64,000 bases of DNA from assembly GCA_947447525.1 (NCBI GenBank), contig CANFJL010000001.1, positions 496,001 to 560,000 of the forward strand, written 5' to 3'. This DNA comes from Flavobacteriales bacterium (lineage in GTDB: Bacteria; Bacteroidota; Bacteroidia; Flavobacteriales_D; Crocinitomicaceae). Both the position numbers and the translations under genes were made by a program. The notes beneath the pieces were generated by a model. The model did not search any database, was not told the DNA's origin, and saw only the letters and a program-made list of their open reading frames with translations. This document shows positions 44,022-52,479 of the stretch, piece after piece (position 1 is the stretch's first letter; each line of letters starts with the position of its first letter).

Positions 44022-46427
44022 ATGAAGAAATTATTATTTTCAGCATTTTTCCTCCTTACTATGGGATGGACTTATGCGCAAAAAACAATTGAGGTTATCG
44101 ATATTGCTACTTATAAACCTGTAGCGAATGTTGTTGTTTCAAAAAGCGATCAATCTGCTGTGTTTGGAAAAACAAATGAAAACGGCGAGATTCAATTAAA
44201 TTTAAAGGAGCTCAATTTTTTGTTTTCACATCCAGATTATCTGTCACTTGTTGTTACAGTCGAAGAAATAGAAAGCTCGAAATATAAAGTGTTTGTCAAT
44301 CAAAATGTGAATTCTTTTGAAGAAATAGTAGTATCCGCTAGTAAATTTCAAGAAAAGAAAAATGATGTAGCACAAAAAATACAAGTCCTTCGTGCTTCTG
44401 AAATCGCATCCCAAAACCAAAGTTCCATGGCTGATGTACTTGCCAATACAGGAAATGTAATGGTACAGAAAAGTCAATTAGGAGGAGGGAGTCCAATCAT
44501 TAGAGGATTTGAAACCAACAAAGTACTCATGGTAGTGGATGGAATTCGCATGAATAACGCCATTTATAGAGGAGGTCACTTACAAAACATTGTAACGCTA
44601 GACAATTCTATCATGGATAGGGTAGAAGTGGTTTTTGGTGCAGGGTCTGTGGTTTATGGTTCAGATGCTCTTGGTGGTGTCATGAATTTCACGACAAAAA
44701 GTCCAACACTCAGTTCAAATAATGAATTGTTGGTTAAAGCATCAGCTTTTACCCGTTATTTTTCTGCTGCAAATGGATATTCTGGACATGCTGATGTTTC
44801 AGTGGGTACCAAGCGTTTTGGTTCATTGACTTCTTTTACCTATTCTAAATATGGTGATCTTCGTCAAGGCGCTAATAGAAATCCTTATGTAGGTAATTTC
44901 GGATCTAGACCTTGGTATGCTGCAACATTTAATGGCGTTGATTCTATGGTTATGAATGCTGACACTAATGTTCAGGTTGGTTCAGGTTACACGCAATATG
45001 ACCTTTTACAAAAGTTCACTTTTAAGCAAAATGATGCAATGACGCATAAATTGAATTTTCAATTGTCAAATTCTGGTGATGTTCCACGATATGATCGTTT
45101 GACACAAATGAGTGGATCTAATCCAAAGTATGCTACTTGGAATTATGGTCCGCAGAAAAGAATGATGGCTGCCTATACACTTGAATTTACCAAGAAAAAC
45201 AAGTTCTTTGATCAAGGTAGAGTGATTTTAGCATATCAATCTATTGAAGAAAGTCGGATTACCAGAAAATTCAACAATGTATGGGAAAACCACAATGTTG
45301 AAAATTTAGATATTTTCACTTTAAATACTGATTTCGCAAAAAAAATGAATAAGCACGAATTTCGTTATGGTGCTGAGGCCTATTTAAATAAAGTGAACTC
45401 TACTGCTTTTGCTAATAATGTGGCAGTGGACACTTCAAAAGCTATCAGTACAAGATATCCAGATGGTGGTTCTTCTATGAAGTCTGTGGCAGTATATGCA
45501 ACCCATACTTGGGAAGTTTGTGATAAATTTATTATCAATGATGGACTTCGTTTTTCCTATGTAGGTTTGAATGCTAATTTTACAGATAAAACCTATTTTC
45601 CATTTCCATTTAACAGCATCAACCAAAACAACAGTGCTTTTAATGGAAACTTAGGATTTGTTTATCTTCCAGCAAAAACATGGAGAATTACAGGGAATTT
45701 TTCTACCGGATTTAGAGCTCCTAATGTGGATGATTTAAGTAAAGTATTTGAATCTGTTCCTGGAAGTGTAATTGTACCTAATCCTGATTTAAAAGTTGAA
45801 TACACTATGAATGGAGAATTAGGTGTTTCAAAGGAAATCCTGCCAGGATTAAGAGCAAATGTAAATGTTTATTACACTAAGTTGACGAATGCCTTGATTA
45901 CACAGAATAGCCAATTTCAAGGAGCAGATTCTATTATGTATGATGGTCAATTAAGTCAAGTGATGTCAACTGTAAATGCAGGTAAAGCATACATCTATGG
46001 GATCGAAGGAGCACTTGCTGGACAACTTAACAAATACATTTCTGTTTTAGGAACTGTAAATTATACCAAGGGTCGTGTAGTAACGGATACTGTACCTTAT
46101 CCATTAGATCATATTCCTCCAGTTTTCGGAAAGTTTAGTGTTGTTTCTTCCGTTAATAGATTAAGAACGGAGTTCTTTGTTAATTACTCTGGATGGAAGC
46201 GGATTAAAGATTATAATATGATCGGAGAAGATAATTTTGAATATGCAACTGCGCAAGGAATGCCATCTTGGTTTACTTTAAATGCACGCGTATCCTATGC
46301 GATTACAAAAGATATTAGTATGCAAGTTGCTTGTGAAAACATCTTAGATCAAAATTACCGTCAGTATGCTTCCAACATCTCTGCACCAGGTAGGAATTTC
46401 ATTCTTACACTAAGGGGTAATTTTTAA
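44022..46427 (+). CDS. TonB-dependent receptor, haem/haemoglobin-like
   Basis: 801 residues from the ATG at 44022, which gives a proper signal peptide (MKKLLFSAFFLLTMGWTYAQ); the frame extends further up but without a signal. A short carboxypeptidase-regulatory-like part precedes the plug: LGGGSPIIRGFETNKVLMVV, RMNNAIYRGGHLQNIVTLD, VFGAGSVVYGSDALGG. The barrel contains GFRAPNVDDL and VPNPDLKVEY, the FRAP and NPDL boxes of HmuR-type haem receptors, although the His that normally lies between them is missing. It ends in an aromatic FILTLRGNF. Haem or haemoglobin uptake is likely but not certain. Terminated by the hairpin at 46451. Confidence 0.88.
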   Translation: MKKLLFSAFFLLTMGWTYAQKTIEVIDIATYKPVANVVVSKSDQSAVFGKTNENGEIQLNLKELNFLFSHPDYLSLVVTVEEIESSKYKVFVNQNVNSFEEIVVSASKFQEKKNDVAQKIQVLRASEIASQNQSSMADVLANTGNVMVQKSQLGGGSPIIRGFETNKVLMVVDGIRMNNAIYRGGHLQNIVTLDNSIMDRVEVVFGAGSVVYGSDALGGVMNFTTKSPTLSSNNELLVKASAFTRYFSAANGYSGHADVSVGTKRFGSLTSFTYSKYGDLRQGANRNPYVGNFGSRPWYAATFNGVDSMVMNADTNVQVGSGYTQYDLLQKFTFKQNDAMTHKLNFQLSNSGDVPRYDRLTQMSGSNPKYATWNYGPQKRMMAAYTLEFTKKNKFFDQGRVILAYQSIEESRITRKFNNVWENHNVENLDIFTLNTDFAKKMNKHEFRYGAEAYLNKVNSTAFANNVAVDTSKAISTRYPDGGSSMKSVAVYATHTWEVCDKFIINDGLRFSYVGLNANFTDKTYFPFPFNSINQNNSAFNGNLGFVYLPAKTWRITGNFSTGFRAPNVDDLSKVFESVPGSVIVPNPDLKVEYTMNGELGVSKEILPGLRANVNVYYTKLTNALITQNSQFQGADSIMYDGQLSQVMSTVNAGKAYIYGIEGALAGQLNKYISVLGTVNYTKGRVVTDTVPYPLDHIPPVFGKFSVVSSVNRLRTEFFVNYSGWKRIKDYNMIGEDNFEYATAQGMPSWFTLNARVSYAITKDISMQVACENILDQNYRQYASNISAPGRNFILTLRGNF

Positions 46428-46450
46428 TTAACTAATTATCGAAAATGATT

Positions 46451-46477
46451 AAGGCCACCTCTTAGGTGGCCTTTTTT
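46451..46477 (+). terminator. Terminator after the TonB receptor gene
   Basis: A perfect 10-bp stem AAGGCCACCT/AGGTGGCCTT with a CTT loop and a following T run. The stop codon of the convergent HTH-like gene (46462-46464) lies at the loop. Confidence 0.9.
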
Positions 46478-47721
46478 GTATGAAGTTTATTATAGATGTT
46501 TTTTTGCTTTATCTCACTTAATTCACTGAAATAATCATTGTCATACGCAGCCAAATAGCTTGTACATCTTTTGGAAATTTCTTGATCATCGTAATTAAAA
46601 AGGAACTTGCTTCTTTCAAAATACCAATTTTTAAACTCAATTAATTCAATGAATTTCATTTTTTTAGTTGTGCAACTGATCATATTTGTGAATGGATTGC
46701 CTGTTAATTCACATTGTTTTCTTAAACATTCTTCATCAAAAGTAGATCTTGCTTCAACCTTTTTATTTATTTTATTTAATGATAAAGGTTTGGTGTTAAA
46801 TGAAATTAATCTAGATGTTTCATTTAATAAATAAATTAAATTATCTGAAAAATTAAAATTTAATTTATTTACTAAGATTTCAATTTTTTTAGTTTGATTG
46901 ATGTTGTTGAATTTCAGATGAATTAGATAACCACATAAATACCGGTCAAATATTAATGAATTAATTTTCGATTTTTCTATTTTCTTTAAAGTGTTTTTAT
47001 TGTATAAATCAATTAAGCATTTTCGGATTAAAAAATCTTGATTCGTTTCAACATAATGTTTTAATAAAATAAGATTCATAAATAAATAAAATTCAAAATT
47101 CTCTTGTTCACACAAATCGCTGATTATTAACATGCCACTTTCAATAGTAGGAGGAATAATAGAATGTGATAAGATATATTTTGATACACATAATTGAATA
47201 CAAGAATTTGAAAATATAGTTTTGATATTTTCTGGGTTGTTGTATGACTTAGAGCTTATGGCATCGAAAATTTCACGTCCGTAAATAATATACTCTTCTT
47301 CACTGAACCCTTGTTGATTACAATTGAGAAATAAAATAAGTGAATCATGCGCATTAGTAATTAGACAGCACTTTATTAAACTTTTATTCTGATCTGTATC
47401 ATCTGTAAAAGATGATTTTTCTTTTAAATTATTAAAGTTGCTAATAATTTCATGGTTAAATTCAGGCCAGCTCGAAAATCCACAAAATCGAGAGAATATA
47501 TTTAAAGTATGTAAATATGGAGATTGTTCTAGTTTATTGTTTAAAAAAAATCGATAAATGGTACTTACTGAGATGTAGCAGTTTGTTTTTTCGTGAATTA
47601 ACAAACTTAATTTTTGACAATCTTTTTTGTTGTTTAAGTTAAATCCAGCTGTGTGCTCTATCTTAGATCTTAATATCCAAAATTTATTTTTGTCATATCG
47701 AAAAATAAGTTTTTGATTCAT
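46462..47721 (-). CDS. HTH-like N-terminal / helical C-terminal protein, paralogue 1
   Basis: 419 residues. The N-terminal part (about 26-90) contains GFNLNNKKDCQKLSLLI, then ISVSTIYRFFLNN and PYLHTLNIFSRFCGFSSW. The IS-x-ST-x-YR-x-F helix and the TLN-x-x-x-x-F-x-x-x-S-W tail match an HTH-like domain found at the N-terminus of many Bacteroidota proteins. The rest is all-helical, TPR-like, and co-linear with the paralogue at 49685-50773. No known effector domain is visible. It could be a transcriptional regulator with a helical sensing region. A phased ATTAGAA array lies about 200 bp upstream. The 3' end is shared with a receptor terminator. Confidence 0.65.
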   Translation of the reverse strand: MNQKLIFRYDKNKFWILRSKIEHTAGFNLNNKKDCQKLSLLIHEKTNCYISVSTIYRFFLNNKLEQSPYLHTLNIFSRFCGFSSWPEFNHEIISNFNNLKEKSSFTDDTDQNKSLIKCCLITNAHDSLILFLNCNQQGFSEEEYIIYGREIFDAISSKSYNNPENIKTIFSNSCIQLCVSKYILSHSIIPPTIESGMLIISDLCEQENFEFYLFMNLILLKHYVETNQDFLIRKCLIDLYNKNTLKKIEKSKINSLIFDRYLCGYLIHLKFNNINQTKKIEILVNKLNFNFSDNLIYLLNETSRLISFNTKPLSLNKINKKVEARSTFDEECLRKQCELTGNPFTNMISCTTKKMKFIELIEFKNWYFERSKFLFNYDDQEISKRCTSYLAAYDNDYFSELSEIKQKNIYNKLHTKKAT

Positions 47722-48143
47722 TATTGTTTTTGGAACCTCTTATCTAAAGTTTTAATATTTATTGATGTATAAATCAAACCGTTTAGTTCATTATTTTATA
47801 CTCACTCCTAATTTAAAACTTATAAATTTTCGACGCTTGGTTCAAGTTGTTCAACTTTTTATTAATGGTTTATCGGGAATGCATATAAAAGCCAATAAAG
47901 AATAGGGTTGCAAGGTGTTTTTACATTAGAATCCGTGATAAAAATATTAGAACAAATACTATAATTATTAGAACATGTTCTAATTCTTTAATTGAGTGTT
48001 TTGATACTTTTTTTTCTTAAAAATTTATTACACAAAAAGTAATTTTCCTAAAATGCATAAATATAATTATCGCTAGTAGGAAAGATTTAAATAAGATGAC
48101 TTAATAGATCTAAGTCAATGCATTTATTTATTATCGGTTCAAC
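47722..48143. other. 422-bp AT-rich spacer with candidate operators
   Basis: No gene was seen. It holds the motif GTTCAAGTT at 47840-47848 within the inverted repeat AAGTTG-TT-CAACTT (47845-47858), the phased ATTAGAA array (separate entry), and a TGACTTA/TAAGTCA inverted repeat with a 7-nt loop at 48097-48117, close to the end of the symporter gene. The last has no T run, so it is only a weak terminator candidate. Confidence 0.6.
47925..47984. promoter_or_regulatory. Three ATTAGAA sites at exact 21-bp spacing plus an 18-bp palindrome
   Basis: ATTAGAA begins at 47925, 47946 and 47967, so the spacing is exactly 21 bp, two helical turns. The third copy opens the perfect 18-bp palindrome ATTAGAACATGTTCTAAT (47967-47984). 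Copies 2 and 3 share ATTAGAACA. By base composition the 7-mer should occur well under once in this spacer. The array looks like cooperative binding sites of a dimeric regulator upstream of the HTH-like gene that starts at 47721. Confidence 0.6.
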
Positions 48144-49667
48144 TTAAAATTGAACTAATAAATACACACTCGTCGCAAATAGGCTTAAAAATACAGCTCC
48201 AAGAAGCAGCGCTATTAAAAATGGTTTTAAGGAAGTTAATTTAATTTGTTCAAATGCTTGTTTTGAAATTTGCTCTGAACTTATTATTGTAATTATTACC
48301 CAAGTTAGGCTAGTAAGCAGGGTTACAAAAGTTAATCTTGCCGATGCAAATGATAATCCTAAAACTTGTTGGTGGTTTTGAAAGAAATAAGTGAAAATTA
48401 AGGTGTAAAAGGCGGAGCTAAACATCGCGCTTAATTGACTCCAACCATTAATTTTTCTCCAAATCCATCTCAGAATAAAGACAGGCGCAACTCCAGCGGA
48501 GATGGAGAAAATAATAAGAATGATTTGATGTAAATTCTCGAATAAGAGCGTGCACAGGCAGCCAATCATTGAGATTATAAACATGAACAAGTATGCCCTT
48601 TTAGTATTTACTTCTTCCCGCAAATTTTCATTGTAATTAATTTTTTCAAAATGAAGTAATCCTCCTCCCCAACTTAATAAAGATTCAACTCCGCTAATAA
48701 AAAGTGCTAAAAATCCAACCATACAAATACCTTTTAGGACATTCGGTACACTTTCAAATAGCAGAACGACAAATTGAATCTCTCCTGAATTATTTTTAAT
48801 TTTTACAACCAAAAGCAAGGAGATGGCCAATAAAATGAAGGTGATTAATAGATGTAAACTTGCAGATATAATTGCAGTTTTAAGGATTTCTTTATTATTC
48901 TTTAATGCTGTATAACGAATCATTTCTGGTCCACTACCATCCATCATAGAGGTGCTCCACCATTGAATAAAGAGCACAATCCAAAAATTTCCCCATTCGA
49001 TTTTATTACCTTTCGGTGGAAATAAAGAAGCATGGTCAGGTCCAATGTGCACTAATTGTTGTGCGATACTAAGAGAGAAATCGTGGTTTCTGAAGAGATA
49101 AATAATGACGATTAGAAAAACAATTAAGTAAATTAAGGCATTAAGGGCATCTGTTTTTAATTTTAATTCGAATCTATTTTTTATCACTACACACAGTATG
49201 ATAAAACAAACAATGAATTTGCTATTCAAGTCGGTTACATTAAAGTAAACCTCAATAATACGACTGAAAGCTATGGCATGAAAACTTACGAGGATTGGAA
49301 TTACGAGAACACTTAAAAATATTGCCCGAAAATGATACAATATTAGCCCATCCTTGCCCGGAAATCGTAATAATATAAAATCGTTATCTGTTTTTAAATT
49401 TAATTTCCTCCAAATTGGAGCAAATAAAATAGGGATAACAAAAAAGGAAATTGTCCCAATCCATAAAAACCACAATCCCCAAATACCATCCTTGTATAAT
49501 ATATTTGTTATTAATTGCCCCTGTTCTAATGAACCATACAATAAGAATAAAGATAAGGAAGGTAAAAACCAGTTTTTTTTCTTTTTGACAGTAAAGATGG
49601 GACTTTTCTTTTTTTGAAATAGAATTAAAAAAAGGAGCAATAAAATATAAACAGCAATGTAGTACAA
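48144..49667 (-). CDS. Sodium/solute-symporter-like membrane protein
   Basis: 507 residues with about 13 hydrophobic segments and no signal peptide. The start is a TTG at 49667, 17 nt after the stop of the upstream paralogue gene; no ATG is available nearby. The stretch WWSTSMMDGSGPEMIRYTALKNNKEILKTA near 239-268, followed by a membrane helix and ISGVESLLSWGGGLLHFE, matches the solute:sodium symporter (SSS) fold. The ion and solute are unknown. It lies between two HTH-like paralogues on the same strand and is probably co-transcribed with the upstream one. Confidence 0.75.
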   Translation of the reverse strand: MYYIAVYILLLLFLILFQKKKSPIFTVKKKKNWFLPSLSLFLLYGSLEQGQLITNILYKDGIWGLWFLWIGTISFFVIPILFAPIWRKLNLKTDNDFILLRFPGKDGLILYHFRAIFLSVLVIPILVSFHAIAFSRIIEVYFNVTDLNSKFIVCFIILCVVIKNRFELKLKTDALNALIYLIVFLIVIIYLFRNHDFSLSIAQQLVHIGPDHASLFPPKGNKIEWGNFWIVLFIQWWSTSMMDGSGPEMIRYTALKNNKEILKTAIISASLHLLITFILLAISLLLVVKIKNNSGEIQFVVLLFESVPNVLKGICMVGFLALFISGVESLLSWGGGLLHFEKINYNENLREEVNTKRAYLFMFIISMIGCLCTLLFENLHQIILIIFSISAGVAPVFILRWIWRKINGWSQLSAMFSSAFYTLIFTYFFQNHQQVLGLSFASARLTFVTLLTSLTWVIITIISSEQISKQAFEQIKLTSLKPFLIALLLGAVFLSLFATSVYLLVQF

Positions 49668-49684
49668 TTCAATTTGTTATTTTG

Positions 49685-50773
49685 CTATAAATAGGTAGCA
49701 GCTGAATTGGTGTTGAAATAAACAAGAAGTTCTTGCAATGTTGCTTCATTAAAATAGTCTGGATAATAAAGATACAAATCTTTAAATAGTTCTTTAAGTT
49801 TTTTCTCTTGACTTTCTGTATTTGTTTGACATAAAAAAAACGTTTCGCATAAAGTATGGAAAACTATTCGTTTTTCTAAATGATCCCATGCTTCATATCT
49901 ACTTTGAATGTATTTGAAGAGGTAATCAAGATGATTTGTGGTTGGTTCTCCTTGCAGTTCAATATGAAAAATACGATAGGATAAGAAGCGAATACAGGGG
50001 TATATATGAATTGAATTGAGTTCCTCTTCTGAATAGGTTTTCTTATCATATAATTCCTCAGCAATGATTAGGGCATTTTCTGAATCGTTTTTATAAATAT
50101 AATCCAAAAGGAGTAATGACTTTGCGAAAATAAAATCTTGAATATTATACTGGTCTTTAATATTATTAATGTAACATTCAAGTCCAAATCTGTAGTGAGG
50201 AATTTTAAATCCTGGATCAGCCATGAATTCAAAAAAAGCTTTTCTAATAATTGGTAAGTGACTTGTAGATCTAAAAAAATCTATATTTTGATCAGGATTC
50301 GGAGTATTCAATAAGGCACAATAAATTTCCTCACCAATTAAATGTGTCTCCTCGTTGGATAAGTTAGCAGGTAAATGTTCACAGAAGTCAATGAAGGGTG
50401 TCAAATCATTGCTTTCAATGCAACAGGTAATTAAGCTTTTGGTGAATTTATCTTCATTTGCAAATTGCCCATATTTCATTTGAAAATAAGCGCGGTCGTT
50501 AAAAATTTTAGATAAACTCTCCCAGTCTGAATATTTGATGAATTGCGCTAAAATATTTAAGGTGTGTAAATATGGGGTGCTTTTGTGATTGTCTACTAAG
50601 AAAATTCTATAAAGTGTACTTTCTGATATTACCGGTAAATTTTCATCTCTAATGAGTTCACTTAATTTCTTACAATCTAGTTTATTGGTGATATTAAACC
50701 CAATTTTATCTTGAATTCTCCATTTTAATTCTTTCTTAATGAATAAGTTAAGTAAGTGTTTTGGTTTTGGCAT
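49685..50773 (-). CDS. HTH-like N-terminal / helical C-terminal protein, paralogue 2
   Basis: 362 residues, co-linear with the protein at 46462-47721: IGFNITNKLDCKKLSELI, VISESTLYRIFLVDN, PYLHTLNILAQFIKYSDW near 24-85, then KSLITCCIESND near 116-127 matching KSLIKCC in paralogue 1. The C-terminal part is helical and TPR-like. It is the first gene of a likely two-gene unit with the symporter (17 nt). A GTTCAAGTT motif lies 93 bp upstream of its start (50866-50874), as one lies 119 bp upstream of the other paralogue. Confidence 0.65.
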   Translation of the reverse strand: MPKPKHLLNLFIKKELKWRIQDKIGFNITNKLDCKKLSELIRDENLPVISESTLYRIFLVDNHKSTPYLHTLNILAQFIKYSDWESLSKIFNDRAYFQMKYGQFANEDKFTKSLITCCIESNDLTPFIDFCEHLPANLSNEETHLIGEEIYCALLNTPNPDQNIDFFRSTSHLPIIRKAFFEFMADPGFKIPHYRFGLECYINNIKDQYNIQDFIFAKSLLLLDYIYKNDSENALIIAEELYDKKTYSEEELNSIHIYPCIRFLSYRIFHIELQGEPTTNHLDYLFKYIQSRYEAWDHLEKRIVFHTLCETFFLCQTNTESQEKKLKELFKDLYLYYPDYFNEATLQELLVYFNTNSAATYL

Positions 50774-50892
50774 CTATTAATTAACTTGGTTTAATGAAAA
50801 TCGTTTCAAAAATCTCATTAATTTAAAGATAATTATATGCCTACAAAAAAAGTTATTTTAAGTTAGTTCAAGTTTTAAAAGGCAATAGACCA

Positions 50893-51669
50893 TTACTTTT
50901 TTGTTACATATTTTCCTTCTTGCGCCAAGTAGAAAAAACGATAAGCCAATTCATTGGTGATGTCCAATTTTGGAGTAATGACATTGACATCTTTTCCAGG
51001 AGCAATGGCTTGAATTTTGGCCTTATATACCAAGATGTCTTTTTGAGGTGCGTACTCTGAATTTTCAAATTTGAAGGTATAGGCTTCGGTTTCTTGAGTT
51101 CCTAAACCATCAAAGTTCTTCCATTGAAAAATTCTTCTTGGGGTATGATTAATAACAGTAAAAAAGTCCTTGTAGCTCGCATTGCGTATTCTGAAATCTA
51201 TTAAAATATCCTTGTATAAGGTGGAACTGATGTAAGCAAAGCTCACTTCTAAGGGCAGGATAGGTGAGGAGGGTATGTTGATTGCAGGTGAAATCATGTT
51301 TAATCCACCATCAAAATAGAACATGTAGTTGTAAGATCCCATAAATCCTAAAGCTGCATTTTTTGCTGGATTGTTTGATTTTGATGCTTCATTGATAGCG
51401 AATTCATATCTATTTACTAAGATTACAGCATCTTTTTTATCATCACCATCTAAGTTCTCTTTAATAATTTTTAAAGTGTATTTTTCAGTAGCTGGTATTT
51501 GTAACTGTGCTTCAATATGTCTTTTTGCGTAAGTACTTAAATCTGATTTATCTTCTGGAAGCTCATCTTCTGAAACTGTAGGTCTATCCTCCACTGTTGT
51601 CTCACAGGAAATGAGTAAGGCACAAAAAATAAAAACAAGACCAATAAATTTAAATGTATCAGTTTTCAT
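50893..51669 (-). CDS. Lipoprotein of unknown function
   Basis: 258 residues with a signal peptide and lipobox LISC, lipidated Cys near residue 22, followed by an acidic linker (ETTVEDRPTVSEDELPEDK). The mature domain (about 45-258) is mixed alpha/beta with LDGDDKKDAVILVNRYEF, an FG-GAP/VCBS-like D-x-D-x-D loop, and repeated beta strands. No family name can be given. It starts within the last codons of cmk (4-nt overlap), so it is coupled to that gene. Confidence 0.65.
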   Translation of the reverse strand: MKTDTFKFIGLVFIFCALLISCETTVEDRPTVSEDELPEDKSDLSTYAKRHIEAQLQIPATEKYTLKIIKENLDGDDKKDAVILVNRYEFAINEASKSNNPAKNAALGFMGSYNYMFYFDGGLNMISPAINIPSSPILPLEVSFAYISSTLYKDILIDFRIRNASYKDFFTVINHTPRRIFQWKNFDGLGTQETEAYTFKFENSEYAPQKDILVYKAKIQAIAPGKDVNVITPKLDITNELAYRFFYLAQEGKYVTKK

Positions 51670-52364
51670 ATCAATTCTTTTTCTTTCAATAAATTCAATA
51701 CAAAATTCAATTGCATCTCTCTATCCATATGTGTATTATCCAAGATCAACGCGTCTTCAGCGCGCACGAGTGGACTTATTGCTCTTGTGGTATCCATTTT
51801 GTCCCGGGCAATGAGGTTGGCTTCAACTTCTTCTATATTGGTATCAGGATCTTTGATGAGCATTTCTTTATATCTGCGTTCTGCTCTAATCTTTGGGTCG
51901 GCGGTAACAAATAACTTTAGATCAGCAAAGGGAAAAACTACCGTCCCAATATCTCTTCCGTCCATAATAATCCCACCATTCAATCCCATTTCTTGCTGCA
52001 TTTCAACTAATTTCACTCTTACCGCTTCAATACTTGCTACCTGTGAAACTACTGCTGCAACATCAGGTTTTCTGATGTCCAATGCAACATTGACCCCATT
52101 CAGAAACAATTCACTTTCTTGAATTTGCTCATTATAAATGAATTTTAAATCAATCGTTTGTAAGGTATTAATTAAGTGAACTGTATCGATTTCTGTTCCT
52201 TTAATAATCTTGTTTTGCAAGCAGAACAAAGCAATCCCTCTATACATGGCGCCTGAATCAACAAAAATGTAATTTAATTTTTTCGCTAATGCTTTTGCTA
52301 AGGTGCTTTTTCCACAAGAGGAATAACCGTCAATGGCAATAGTTAATTTTTTAGTTGTATTCAT
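51666..52364 (-). CDS. cmk: Cytidylate kinase
   Basis: 232 residues, the usual length for bacterial CMP kinase. P-loop DGYSSCGKSTLAKALA near 13-28, FVDSGAMYRGIALFC near 35-49, IIMDGRDIGTVVFPFADLKLFV near 152-173, RAERRYKEML near 180-189. It phosphorylates CMP and dCMP. A -7 box lies 7 nt before the ATG. The downstream lipoprotein gene overlaps it by 4 nt. Confidence 0.95.
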   Translation of the reverse strand: MNTTKKLTIAIDGYSSCGKSTLAKALAKKLNYIFVDSGAMYRGIALFCLQNKIIKGTEIDTVHLINTLQTIDLKFIYNEQIQESELFLNGVNVALDIRKPDVAAVVSQVASIEAVRVKLVEMQQEMGLNGGIIMDGRDIGTVVFPFADLKLFVTADPKIRAERRYKEMLIKDPDTNIEEVEANLIARDKMDTTRAISPLVRAEDALILDNTHMDREMQLNFVLNLLKEKELI

Positions 52365-52371
52365 CTAAATT

Positions 52372-52379
52372 CAAAAATA
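52372..52379 (-). promoter_or_regulatory. -7 box candidate 7 nt before the cmk ATG
   Basis: A perfect TATTTTTG on the minus strand, then AATTTAG, then the ATG. No -33 TTG was found. It implies an almost leaderless mRNA. Confidence 0.45.
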
Positions 52380-52479
52380 GGAATTCATTTTGATTTCCTT
52401 GCTTTTTATATCCCGCTTATACTTGAATAGGTGTGATTTATTTCAAGACCAATAGATTTTGTACCTCGTTGAAGTTTAC

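Noticed and set aside
46462-50773. A phage-defence or toxin-antitoxin island
   Set aside because: No nuclease, NTPase, toxin or other effector domain can be seen; the transporter and helical regulator-like proteins fit sensing or transport better.
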